From the NCBI GenBank assembly GCA_007571185.1, contig RKRX01000121.1, positions 1 through 20,751 of the forward strand: a stretch of DNA of 20,751 bases, read 5' to 3'. The DNA is from Oceanicaulis sp. (GTDB lineage: Bacteria > Pseudomonadota > Alphaproteobacteria > Caulobacterales > Maricaulaceae). The notes beneath the pieces are model-generated. The model searched no databases. It saw nothing but the letters and a program-made list of their open reading frames with translations, and was not told where the DNA came from. Of the stretch, positions 14,649-20,751 are shown in pieces. Within the stretch, counting starts at the first letter, position 1. The number at the start of each line of letters is the position of its first letter. Made by a program: the position numbers and the translations under genes.

Positions 14649-15698
14649 TTATCCTGATGCAATCATACCCGCTTCCAGACACGGACAGCGCCCGAATTTT
14701 TCTGGACAAATCGGCGCTCCTTGAGGTGGTTTCAAGCCTGTTTCACCTGAAAGAGCCCTCAATGTGAGCCTGGCAAGCCCTGCAATAAAATCGGGATGGT
14801 CCCCCAGCGCTGGGACGCGATGATAACCCTTGGCGCCTTGTTTTTCAGCCAGCTCGGCGTATTCCTCATCAAGCTCCACCAGCGTTTCTATGTGCTCGGA
14901 CACGAAGGCGACGGGCGTCAACAAAATGGTTCTGCCCTCGGCGCAAGCACGTTCTATAGCTTCTTCGGTGGACGGGCCGATCCATTTCAACGGCCCCACT
15001 CGGGACTGGTAGCATATCTGGTGGTTTTGCAGGTGTTCGGGTAGTCGTGCATTCACCGCAGCTACAGTCCGCTCCACCTGCCATTGATAGCCATCGCCTT
15101 TTTCAATGATGGTTTCAGGCAGACCATGGGCCGAATAAAGCACACGGGTATTCACCGGTTTTCCGGACTCAAGCCATTTCATTTCAATTAGCTTAGCGTG
15201 TGCGGTAATGAAATCAATCTCTTCAGGATAACAACAGATCATCCGAGCTTCATCACCACCGGCATTTTTCCAAGATTTTATTGAAGAACCAGTAGTTGTT
15301 GTTGAAAACTGTGGGTAAAGAGGCAAAAGTACAATTTCATCAGGATTATAATTTTTTACTGCTTCAACAGCTTCTTCGATAAAAGGGTGCCAATAGCGCA
15401 TGGCAATAAAGCACTTGAAATCATCACCTGACATATATTCTTTCAACCGAGCTGTCAGGGCGCTCGCTTGTTTTTCAGTTTCTGAAACAATCGGAGAACC
15501 TCCCCCCATTTTTGCATAATTTTCCTTCGCCTCCCTGGTTCGAACCATCGAGATCAGACAAGCCAGAACTTCCCGGATCGGACCAGGCGCACCAATGATA
15601 GCGGGATCACGAAACAGATTGCGCAGAAAAGGCCGGACACTTTCAGGTTTATCCGGCCCTCCCAGATTAAAAAGAACGACCGCTACACGACGCGCCAC
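14649..15698 (-). CDS. hemH: Ferrochelatase
   Basis: Inserts Fe2+ into protoporphyrin IX, the last step of protohaem synthesis. 349 aa. N-terminal VAVVLFNLGGPD (residues 5-16); YAKMGGGSPI (61-70); MRYWHPFIEEA (100-110); PLYPQFSTTTTGSS (126-139); catalytic His191 in VLYSAHGLPE; Glu271 in FVSEHIETLVELDEEY. The C-terminal tail has Cys331, Cys338 and Cys340, and Cys155/156 aligns with the internal cluster ligand of human ferrochelatase, so a [2Fe-2S] cluster is plausible, as reported for the Caulobacter enzyme. The start is GTG 15698, overlapping hemE by 16 bases. The part at 15181-15420 (residues ~94-173) is much richer in A+T than its surroundings, with codons (GTA, ATA, ACA, TTG) rare in the neighbours. 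The tail also carries a degenerate parS (14739-14754). Confidence 0.96.
   Translation of the reverse strand: MARRVAVVLFNLGGPDKPESVRPFLRNLFRDPAIIGAPGPIREVLACLISMVRTREAKENYAKMGGGSPIVSETEKQASALTARLKEYMSGDDFKCFIAMRYWHPFIEEAVEAVKNYNPDEIVLLPLYPQFSTTTTGSSIKSWKNAGGDEARMICCYPEEIDFITAHAKLIEMKWLESGKPVNTRVLYSAHGLPETIIEKGDGYQWQVERTVAAVNARLPEHLQNHQICYQSRVGPLKWIGPSTEEAIERACAEGRTILLTPVAFVSEHIETLVELDEEYAELAEKQGAKGYHRVPALGDHPDFIAGLARLTLRALSGETGLKPPQGAPICPEKFGRCPCLEAGMIASG
14739..14754. other. Degenerate parS-like site inside hemH
   Basis: TGTTTCACCTGAAAGA differs from parS at two of 16 positions (9 and 15). On the hemH strand it encodes LSGET (residues 316-320) in exactly the codon phase in which the three perfect sites encode VSRET. 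Its central CG is lost, so strong ParB binding is unlikely. It may be a decayed parS, a weak site, or chance. Confidence 0.4.
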
Positions 15699-16783
15699 GA
15701 TGTCTGTTCCTGCTTGCTGGTTTCCGCTCGCTGTTCAAAGGAACGAACACGCTCAATGAGTTGAGTGACATGTTCAGGCGGAGTGTCAGGGTGAATGCCA
15801 TGCCCAAGATTAAACACATAGGGCCTCCCCCGCCACGCGGAAAGAAGCCTGTCCACTTCAGTATCCAGCACGGCGCCGCCCGCATGTAAAACAGCGGGAT
15901 CCAGCTGACCTTGTATTGTCAAATCCTCGGGTAGCGCCCGCCTCGCCCAGCCTGTGTCCGTACCATGATCAAGCGCCAATGCTGTGATCCCTGTCTGCCT
16001 GGCATAACGCACCGCCTGTGAACCTGCACCACGGGGAAATCCAATTATTGGCTGGGTCACCCCTAATTCACGCAGACGATCAATGATCATCCCGGTTGGA
16101 CGAATAATCACACGGTCAAATATAGGATCAGGCAGTCCATCGGCCCATGAGTCAAAAAGCTTGAGCACATCGGCGCCGGCATCAGCCTGCGCCTTGAGAT
16201 ACCAGACCGAGGCATTCACCAACACATCCATCAGCGTATCAAACACCTCAGGCATCCGCCAGGCTAATGCCCGTGTCTTGAACCGGTCCCTAGAGCCGCC
16301 ACCCTCGATCATATAAGTGGCGACTGTCCAAGGCGAACCGGCAAAGCCTATAAGAGAACAGGTTCCGGGTAGATCAGCACGCACCTTGACAATGGTTTCA
16401 CTGACGGGGCCGAGAACCTGTTTGGCGCGTTCAATTGACAGGCTCTGAATGTCATCAACGCCTAACGGCTTGAGTTTTGGACCTTCCCCTTCCTTAAACC
16501 AGACTTTCTGACCTAGACCATAGGGGATTAGAAGTATGTCCGCAAAGACGATGGAAGCATCAAACCCGTATCGGCGAATGGGTTGCAGAGTCACTTCGGC
16601 GGCCGCATCGGAATTTAGACAAAATCTTATAAAATCAGAGTGCTGGGCCCGTATCTTGCGATACTCGGGCAGATAACGGCCTGCCTGACGCATTAACCAT
16701 ATTGGCGGAGGAGATACAGCGCTCCCGGCCATGGCTTGTAGGAAAATTTGCTTCCGATCATCCATGCTTTCGTTTTCATCCAT
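15683..16783 (-). CDS. hemE: Uroporphyrinogen decarboxylase
   Basis: Decarboxylates the four acetate side chains of uroporphyrinogen III to give coproporphyrinogen III in the cytosol. 366 aa from ATG 16783 (a second in-frame ATG at 16765 is an alternative; neither has a strong Shine-Dalgarno). Signature PPIWLMRQAGRYLPEYR (residues 26-42) with the invariant RQAGRY; FADILLIPYGLG with the catalytic Asp82 (human Asp86 equivalent); GFAGSPWTVATYM (146-158); DALKLFDSWA-like DVLKLFDSWADGL; IGFPRGAG; and VFNLGHGIHPDTPPEHV near the end. It is the first gene left of the candidate origin and is followed by hemH and hemJ. The C-terminal ~20 residues (QRAETSKQEQTSW) extend past the usual end and overlap hemH. 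Confidence 0.97.
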   Translation of the reverse strand: MDENESMDDRKQIFLQAMAGSAVSPPPIWLMRQAGRYLPEYRKIRAQHSDFIRFCLNSDAAAEVTLQPIRRYGFDASIVFADILLIPYGLGQKVWFKEGEGPKLKPLGVDDIQSLSIERAKQVLGPVSETIVKVRADLPGTCSLIGFAGSPWTVATYMIEGGGSRDRFKTRALAWRMPEVFDTLMDVLVNASVWYLKAQADAGADVLKLFDSWADGLPDPIFDRVIIRPTGMIIDRLRELGVTQPIIGFPRGAGSQAVRYARQTGITALALDHGTDTGWARRALPEDLTIQGQLDPAVLHAGGAVLDTEVDRLLSAWRGRPYVFNLGHGIHPDTPPEHVTQLIERVRSFEQRAETSKQEQTSWRVV

Positions 16784-16806
16784 CGATTGTGTCGGACACG
16801 AGACAC

Positions 16807-16835
16807 TTTATCTTTGGTTTGCATTGTTGGATCAA
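16807..16835 (-). promoter_or_regulatory. Candidate hemE promoter
   Basis: On the minus strand TTGATC (16835-16830) and GATAAA (16812-16807) are spaced by 17 bases, each matching four of six positions of the sigma-70 consensus. Transcription would start near 16800, giving a leader of about 17 nt before the hemE ATG. In Caulobacter a hemE promoter lies within Cori and its activity is tied to initiation; this match is only suggestive. Confidence 0.35.
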
Positions 16836-16957
16836 AACCTGGGCGGTTCGCCAATCCTCAACATTGCTAAATCCTCAATCATAGAATATTTATGAGAAGA
16901 AAAATTAGTAGGGATCAGGATAATAGGGATAACTTTGATATTCCATGAATTTGCGCT

Positions 16958-16980
16958 TCATATCCACAGGTTGTGTATGA
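16958..16980. promoter_or_regulatory. Inverted pair of DnaA-box-like sequences
   Basis: ATATCCACA (16960-16968, plus; 8 of 9 to TTATCCACA) faces TGTGTATGA (16972-16980, minus-strand reading TCATACACA; 8 of 9 to TTATNCACA) with three bases between. The outer TCATA/TATGA arms make the whole block an imperfect palindrome. Expected DnaA-binding element beside the AT-rich stretch. Confidence 0.6.
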
Positions 16981-17019
16981 TTAGTTTACCACAGTCAGAT
17001 TTTTGTGAAGGAAGAGATA

Positions 17020-17034
17020 TTAACCAAAAATTTA
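17020..17034. promoter_or_regulatory. Near-perfect CtrA-binding box
   Basis: TTAACCAAAAATTTA matches TTAA-N7-TTAA at seven of eight specified bases. It lies 21 bp (about two helical turns) from the perfect box at 17041, so two CtrA dimers could sit on one DNA face. Confidence 0.55.
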
Positions 17035-17040
17035 CCTCAA

Positions 17041-17055
17041 TTAACTAAGTGTTAA
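17041..17055. promoter_or_regulatory. Perfect CtrA-binding box
   Basis: TTAACTAAGTGTTAA is an exact TTAA-N7-TTAA match, the binding site of the cell-cycle response regulator CtrA, which blocks initiation at Cori in Caulobacter. Confidence 0.8.
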
Positions 17056-17098
17056 TAGGGTAAAGTCGAGAAACCTGGTTTCCCGGCGGCCAAGGTTT

Positions 17099-17113
17099 TT
17101 AACAATTTATTAA
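17099..17113. promoter_or_regulatory. Perfect CtrA-binding box
   Basis: TTAACAATTTATTAA is a second exact TTAA-N7-TTAA match, 58 bp from the previous one, within the AT-rich part of the candidate origin. Confidence 0.8.
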
Positions 17114-17171
17114 CCTTTAGAACCCTTCCAACAGTTAATTTCCTCGGCTCTGTGAATGTCTGGGCGCTGAT

Positions 17172-17180
17172 TCTGGATAA
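17172..17180 (-). promoter_or_regulatory. Near-match DnaA box
   Basis: TCTGGATAA, read on the minus strand as TTATCCAGA, differs from TTATCCACA at one position. It overlaps the GATTC methylation site at 17169-17173 by two bases. A TACAAT at 17194-17199 nearby could be the -10 of the downstream operon, though no good -35 is present. Confidence 0.4.
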
Positions 17181-17230
17181 GTGCGATTGCTTGTACAATC
17201 TCTTCCCTCTACGTGAGCCGACAGGTGAGG

Positions 17231-17239
17231 TTATTCACA
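17231..17239 (+). promoter_or_regulatory. DnaA box (TTATNCACA type)
   Basis: TTATTCACA is an exact match to the relaxed DnaA consensus TTATNCACA. It lies 55 bp before the start of the downstream regulator gene, so DnaA bound here could also influence that operon's transcription. Confidence 0.65.
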
Positions 17240-17293
17240 GTTTGCACACTCTGAGGCGGCCATGGCGCCAGAACCTGGAACAAGGAGGTTTTT

Positions 17294-18127
17294 ATGTCCC
17301 GTTTGAGTGATATCGGAATTCACTTCCATATCCATATGATTTCGGACTCCACTGGCGAAACGTTGATGGAAATGATACGTGCATCCGTGTCCCAGTTCCA
17401 GAACGTGCACCCAATAGAACACCTGTTTGCCTTGGTGCGTTCACCTAGCCAACTCGATCGCGCTCTTGAGCATATCAGAGTCTATCCCGGCATTGTCGTG
17501 TTTACTGTGGCCAGTCAGGATCTGAGGCGACGTTTGGAAGAATGTTGTGCGCAAATGAACATGCCCGCTCTGGCAGTCCTTGATCCTATCCAGGCAACCA
17601 TGTCGAACTATCTGGGGACACCAGCCTCAAGCAAGGTGGGCGCCCAGCATGTTCTGGATGCAGAATATTACAGTCGAATCGAGGCGATGGATTATTCCAT
17701 GGCTCATGATGATGGCCAGGGGGATGATTTGACGAACGCTGATGTTATTCTTCTGGGAGTTTCCCGCACTTCAAAAACCCCAACCAGTATTTACCTTGGT
17801 TATCGCGGCGTGCGCGCCGCCAATATCCCTTTGGTGCCGCGTTTGCCGCTGCCTGACATTGTCCACCGGTTGCAAAAACCGCTGATCGTGGGTCTGACCA
17901 CCTCCCCGGAACGGATTATTCAGATACGGCGTAACCGCTTGCTCAATCTCAAGGAAAACAGGCCAACCGAGTATGTGGACGAAAAAGCGGTCAAGGAAGA
18001 GATTATTCACGCCAAGCGGCTTTTTGCCCGTTATGGCTGGCCATCAATTGATGTGACTCGCATATCCATTGAGGAAACGGCGGCAAAGATCCTTAAACTC
18101 CTGGATAAACACAGGGCGCAATTCTGA
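17294..18127 (+). CDS. DUF299 pyruvate,phosphate dikinase / PEP synthase regulatory protein (PPSR/PDRP)
   Basis: Bifunctional ADP-dependent kinase and Pi-dependent phosphorylase that switches PEP synthase or pyruvate,phosphate dikinase off and on by threonine phosphorylation. 277 aa, usual length. Motifs: FHIHMISDSTGETL (residues 11-24), P-loop-like GVSRTSKTPTSIYLGYRG (155-172), AANIPLVPRLPLP, GLTTSPERIIQIRRNRL and the C-terminal WPSIDVTRISIEETAAKIL. An ideal AAGGAGG Shine-Dalgarno (17282-17288) stands five bases before ATG 17294. It is the first gene right of the candidate origin; its homologue (RP001) marks the same edge of Cori in Caulobacter. TGA overlaps the maf ATG by one base (TGATG), so it heads a coupled operon. 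Confidence 0.95.
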   Translation: MSRLSDIGIHFHIHMISDSTGETLMEMIRASVSQFQNVHPIEHLFALVRSPSQLDRALEHIRVYPGIVVFTVASQDLRRRLEECCAQMNMPALAVLDPIQATMSNYLGTPASSKVGAQHVLDAEYYSRIEAMDYSMAHDDGQGDDLTNADVILLGVSRTSKTPTSIYLGYRGVRAANIPLVPRLPLPDIVHRLQKPLIVGLTTSPERIIQIRRNRLLNLKENRPTEYVDEKAVKEEIIHAKRLFARYGWPSIDVTRISIEETAAKILKLLDKHRAQF

Positions 18128-18708
18128 TGAGTTTTGTCCTTGCATCATCTTCGATATCCCGTCGGACTCTTCTTGAAAACGCCGGGGTGTGTTTTGAAGT
18201 CGATCCCGCCGATATTAATGAAGGTGCAGTCAAAAATGCATTCCAGGGCGACTGCACAGCACTGGCGCTGGAACTCGCTGAACGTAAGGCGCTAGCGGTG
18301 TCCGAGCGCCGGTCCGGTCTAGTTCTGGGGGCTGACCAGGTTCTCGAATTTCAAGGTCGGGTTTATGATAAAGCGCGCTCGGTGCAGGAAGCGCGCGCGC
18401 GGTTGATCCAGTTGCGAGGTCAAGCTCATTCTCTGCAGGGCGGGGTGGTCGCCGCACGTAAGGGCGATATCATCTGGCGGCACCAGACTCGCTGTGAAAT
18501 GGTTATGCGGAATTTCTCGGATGTTTTTCTTGATCGTTATATGGTCGAGTCGCGCGATATTCTGACCACGTCTGTGGGATGCTATGGCTATGAGGGGCTG
18601 GGCGTTCAGCTTTTCAAATGCGTGAGGGGGGATTATTTCGCCGTCCTCGGCCTGCCACTCTTGCCTGTGCTGGAAATGCTGCGCTCTGAAGGCGCATTGA
18701 CAATCTGA
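18127..18708 (+). CDS. maf: Maf family nucleoside triphosphate pyrophosphatase
   Basis: House-cleaning hydrolase that converts non-canonical or modified NTPs to NMP and pyrophosphate. 193 aa. N-terminal SFVLASSSISRRTLLENAG (residues 2-20) carries the S-x-S-x-x-R-x-x-L-L substrate motif; DINEG (around 29); ERKAL; GADQVLEFQGRVYDKA (68-83), whose Gly-Ala-Asp-Gln resembles the YceF branch (GSDQV) more than the GADTVV of the dTTP/UTP branch, so 7-methyl-GTP may be the substrate, which is inference; C-terminal GCYGYEGLGVQLFKCVRGDYFAVLGLPLLP is the alphaproteobacterial form of the family end. It overlaps its neighbours by one base on each side (TGATG). The pair with aroE and coaE is common in alphaproteobacteria. 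Confidence 0.92.
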   Translation: MSFVLASSSISRRTLLENAGVCFEVDPADINEGAVKNAFQGDCTALALELAERKALAVSERRSGLVLGADQVLEFQGRVYDKARSVQEARARLIQLRGQAHSLQGGVVAARKGDIIWRHQTRCEMVMRNFSDVFLDRYMVESRDILTTSVGCYGYEGLGVQLFKCVRGDYFAVLGLPLLPVLEMLRSEGALTI

Positions 18709-19529
18709 TGGATCAACAGGAACCCAAGGCTGCGGTGGTGGGTTGGCCAGCCCGCCACTCGCTTTCACCGCTGATCATGAAGTCCTGGCTGGATGAAACT
18801 GCTCAATCCGGCGATTACTCGATCATCGAGTGTCCGCCCGAGAGTTTTGAACAAACGGTCAGGCGCAGGCTTGAAAACGGTTTTGTGGGGGTCAATGTGA
18901 CCGCGCCTCACAAACAAGCGGCTCTGAAACTTGCTGATCATGTCAGCCCTTCTGCTAAGGCCATTGGCGCCGCCAATGTTTTACATCAAAGCCGTGACGG
19001 GCTTTATGCTGACAACACCGACCTTGTGGGTGTTGCACACGCCCTTGAACCTGATTCAGGTCAAGGCGCCGCTGTTCTGATTGGTGCAGGCGGCGCCGCA
19101 CGCGCAGCGCTCCATCACCTGAAGAATCGGACTGGCCCGGTTCGGATTCTCAACCGCACGCGCGCTCACGCTGAACGGGTGTGTGCAGAGCTGGGGGTTC
19201 AGGCCAGCGTTCATACGTATGATGATCCAGCCGTGTTTTCTGATGTTGGGCTCGTGATCAATGCCAGCACGCTGGGTATGAGAAATCACCCTGAGCTTGA
19301 TGTTGATCTTTCAGCCTGTCGATCCGATGCGCTGGTGTTCGATATGGTTTACACGCCGCTGAACACAGGATTCCTGCGTCAAGCGCAAACCTTGGGACTT
19401 CGCACCTCTGACGGTTTGCGCATGCTGATAGGTCAGGCCCGTCCTGCATTTGAATCGTTCTTTGGCGCGCCGGCGCCTGACCATGACGATGTGCGAAATA
19501 TCCTGTTGGCTCATCTGGAGGCAGGGTGA
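18708..19529 (+). CDS. aroE: Shikimate dehydrogenase (NADP+)
   Basis: Reduces 3-dehydroshikimate to shikimate in aromatic amino-acid synthesis. 273 aa. Substrate-binding SLSPLI (Ser18, Ser20), catalytic pair Lys69 (NVTAPHK) and Asp105 (DNTD), Asn90 (GAANVL), the nucleotide-binding glycine loop IGAGGAARA (about 125-133), NADP-type NRTRA (about 149-153), NASTLGM, DMVYTPLNTGFLRQA and GLRMLIGQARPAFE near the C-terminus. All catalytic residues are intact. ATG 18708 shares its A with the maf stop; the stop shares its A with the preferred coaE ATG, so the three genes are translationally coupled. Confidence 0.96.
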   Translation: MDQQEPKAAVVGWPARHSLSPLIMKSWLDETAQSGDYSIIECPPESFEQTVRRRLENGFVGVNVTAPHKQAALKLADHVSPSAKAIGAANVLHQSRDGLYADNTDLVGVAHALEPDSGQGAAVLIGAGGAARAALHHLKNRTGPVRILNRTRAHAERVCAELGVQASVHTYDDPAVFSDVGLVINASTLGMRNHPELDVDLSACRSDALVFDMVYTPLNTGFLRQAQTLGLRTSDGLRMLIGQARPAFESFFGAPAPDHDDVRNILLAHLEAG

Positions 19530-20128
19530 TGGTGACACTGGGTTTGACCGGCTCCATCGGCATGGGTAAATCCACCGCGGCGCGCCTGTTTGCTGAGGAA
19601 GGCGCCTGTGTGTTTGATTTTGACGCCGCGGTGGCTGAGCTCTACGCTCCTGGCGGGGCGGCTGTGTCATTGATCGCCGAAACATTTCCGGGCGCTGCAG
19701 AAACAGGGATCGGGGTTAATCGCCCGGTGCTGTCGGCGCAATTGCAGGCGGATCCAGGGCGATTTGAAACGCTCAACGCCATTGTTCATCCGCTTGTAGA
19801 CACCCTGTGCCACGCGTTTTTTCAGTCCGCGCAAGTCAAAGGCGTCAAGGTGGCGGTGCTTGATGCGCCGCTTTTGTTTGAGACCGGTCGGGCTGATCAG
19901 CTTGATTATGTGGTCGTGGTTTCTGCGCCCAAACGTGTGCAAAGAGCCCGGGTTCTAGCGCGCAAAGGGATGGATGAGACCAAACTCGACACCATACTGG
20001 CCCGGCAGATGCCTGATTCGGAAAAACAGGCGCGGGCGGATTTTGTGATCGACACATCCCAGGATATGGACGCTGTACGGCTTCAGGTCCGGGCTGTGCT
20101 TGATGCGTTGAACTCCAGGAAAGGCTGA
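19529..20128 (+). CDS. coaE: Dephospho-CoA kinase
   Basis: Phosphorylates the 3'-hydroxyl of dephospho-CoA, the last step of coenzyme A synthesis. 199 aa. P-loop GSIGMGKST (residues 8-16); FDFDAAV (where most family members have D-x-D); HPLV; VLDAPLLFETG (the L-D-x-P-L-L-F-E signature); YVVVVSAP; RVLARKGMDETKLDTILARQMP and ADFVIDTS near the end. I start at ATG 19529 (TGATG with aroE; GGAGG seven bases upstream) and not at the overlapping GTG 19526. The stop is five bases before dnaQ. Confidence 0.96.
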   Translation: MVTLGLTGSIGMGKSTAARLFAEEGACVFDFDAAVAELYAPGGAAVSLIAETFPGAAETGIGVNRPVLSAQLQADPGRFETLNAIVHPLVDTLCHAFFQSAQVKGVKVAVLDAPLLFETGRADQLDYVVVVSAPKRVQRARVLARKGMDETKLDTILARQMPDSEKQARADFVIDTSQDMDAVRLQVRAVLDALNSRKG

Positions 20129-20133
20129 CAGGC

Positions 20134-20751
20134 ATGGGCAGGCGCGAGATCATTTTTGACACTGAAACCACCGGTCTGGACCCTCATGGCGGTGACCGTA
20201 TTACGGAGCTCGGTTGCGTAGAAGTCGTCAATCAGGTTCCCACCGGCAAAGATTTGCGGATCCTGATCAACCCCGAACGTGACATTCCCGCCGAGGTGAC
20301 CAAAGTGACGGGTCATACTTGGGAAAGGCTTAAAGATAAACCGAAATTCGCCGATGCGGCCGATCTGTTTCTAGAGTTTGTTCAGGACAGCACACTGGTG
20401 GCGCATAATGCCGATTTCGACAGGGGCTTTATCAATATGGAGCTCAAACGTTGCGGCAAGGCCGAGATCGAAAAAACGCGCTTTATTGACACAATCACAA
20501 TTGCACGGAAGAAATTTCCCGGCGCGCTGGTGAACTTGGATGCGCTCTGCAAGCGGTTTGATATTTCTCTGGATGGACGGACGAAGCACGGCGCGCTGAC
20601 GGATGCTTACCTTTTGGCCGAAGTGTATCTGGAGCTCAATGGCGGTCGGGAGCAGAGCCTCGGTTTCGCTGGACGGCAAACCGACGTCAGTAAAGCAACC
20701 TACCCTACCCGCAGTCCGCGACCTAGAGCCTTGCAAAAGCAGATCTCGGAT
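20134..20751 (+). CDS. dnaQ: DNA polymerase III epsilon subunit, 3'-5' exonuclease (partial, 3' end off the window)
   Basis: Proofreading exonuclease of the replicative polymerase. I translated 206 codons from ATG 20134 to the right edge with no stop. DEDDh active site: Asp9 and Glu11 in IIFDTETTGLDP; VAHNADFDRGF supplies the second Asp; and HGALTDAYLLAEVYLEL supplies the His and final Asp. Other family features: NPERDIPAEVTKVTGHTWERL, and FIDTITIARKKFPGALVNLDALCKRF. The exonuclease domain (residues ~4-170) is complete; only the alpha-binding tail (S-P-R-P-R-A-L and beyond) is cut. AAAGG nine bases upstream is a plausible Shine-Dalgarno. It is the fifth gene of the operon that starts at the candidate origin. 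Confidence 0.95.
   Translation, partial: MGRREIIFDTETTGLDPHGGDRITELGCVEVVNQVPTGKDLRILINPERDIPAEVTKVTGHTWERLKDKPKFADAADLFLEFVQDSTLVAHNADFDRGFINMELKRCGKAEIEKTRFIDTITIARKKFPGALVNLDALCKRFDISLDGRTKHGALTDAYLLAEVYLELNGGREQSLGFAGRQTDVSKATYPTRSPRPRALQKQISD

Larger units (their letters stand above)
16784..17293. other. oriC: Candidate chromosomal replication origin (Cori-type)
   Basis: A 510-bp gene-free, AT-rich interval between divergent hemE and the DUF299 regulator gene, the same position as Cori in Caulobacter crescentus (hemE-RP001). Seen inside: a pair of inverted DnaA-like 9-mers (16958-16980), a TTATTCACA box (17231-17239), a TCTGGATAA near-box (17172-17180), two perfect and one near-perfect CtrA boxes (17020-17113), one GATTC CcrM site (17169-17173), and an AT-rich, TAGGGAT-containing stretch (16880-16950) that could unwind. 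Flanking genes are transcribed away from it on both sides. parAB and three parS sites lie within 12 kb. No protein-coding frame is convincing here. The origin call rests on synteny and motifs. Confidence 0.88.

Noticed and set aside
16924..16933. TAGGGATAAC resembles half of the I-SceI homing endonuclease site
   Set aside because: Only the first ten bases match and no intron or endonuclease is near; treated as coincidence.

Overview
The window looks like the replication-origin region of a Caulobacter-type alphaproteobacterium (Caulobacterales/Maricaulales/Hyphomonadales grade; the genus cannot be fixed from sequence alone). The evidence is gene order: hemE and the PEP synthase/PPDK regulator gene (DUF299) diverge from a 510-bp AT-rich gap at 16784-17293, which is where the Caulobacter crescentus origin Cori lies. 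The gap holds two perfect CtrA boxes (TTAA-N7-TTAA), a third with one mismatch, and several DnaA-box-like 9-mers. Three perfect 16-bp parS sites lie 6.8 to 9.2 kb to the left, inside mnmE, mnmG and rsmG, next to parA and parB.

Layout. (1) 1-3085 is an accessory or variable left end: a partial yggS (minus), a divergent ThiE/TenI-like gene (plus), and two exported, probably outer-membrane proteins (minus). (2) 3342-5381 is a plus-strand cluster of a DUF3576 lipoprotein, lptE (LPS transport) and holA (DNA polymerase III delta). (3) 5486-11198 is a minus-strand cluster mnmE, mnmG, rsmG, parA, parB, coupled by short overlaps from mnmG onward; it encodes tRNA/rRNA modification and chromosome segregation and carries the parS sites. 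(4) 11276-12660 holds a secreted beta/gamma-crystallin protein and a fragmentary ankyrin-repeat gene, apparently inserted between the conserved mnmE and rho. (5) 12657-16783 is rho, hemJ, hemH, hemE (minus; termination factor plus the last steps of haem synthesis). (6) 16784-17293 is the candidate origin. (7) 17294-20751 is a tight plus-strand operon: PPSR, maf, aroE, coaE, dnaQ (cut by the window edge).

Genes next to the origin run away from it on both sides, co-directional with the forks. ParA/ParB would act on the parS cluster to segregate the newly copied origin, DnaA would open the gap, and CtrA would repress it. No tRNA, rRNA, CRISPR array or insertion sequence was seen. The most interesting signals are the unannotated origin with its phased CtrA boxes, the three parS sites that all encode Val-Ser-Arg-Glu-Thr in the same reading frame of three unrelated proteins, a degenerate fourth copy in hemH, and a low-GC block inside hemH.
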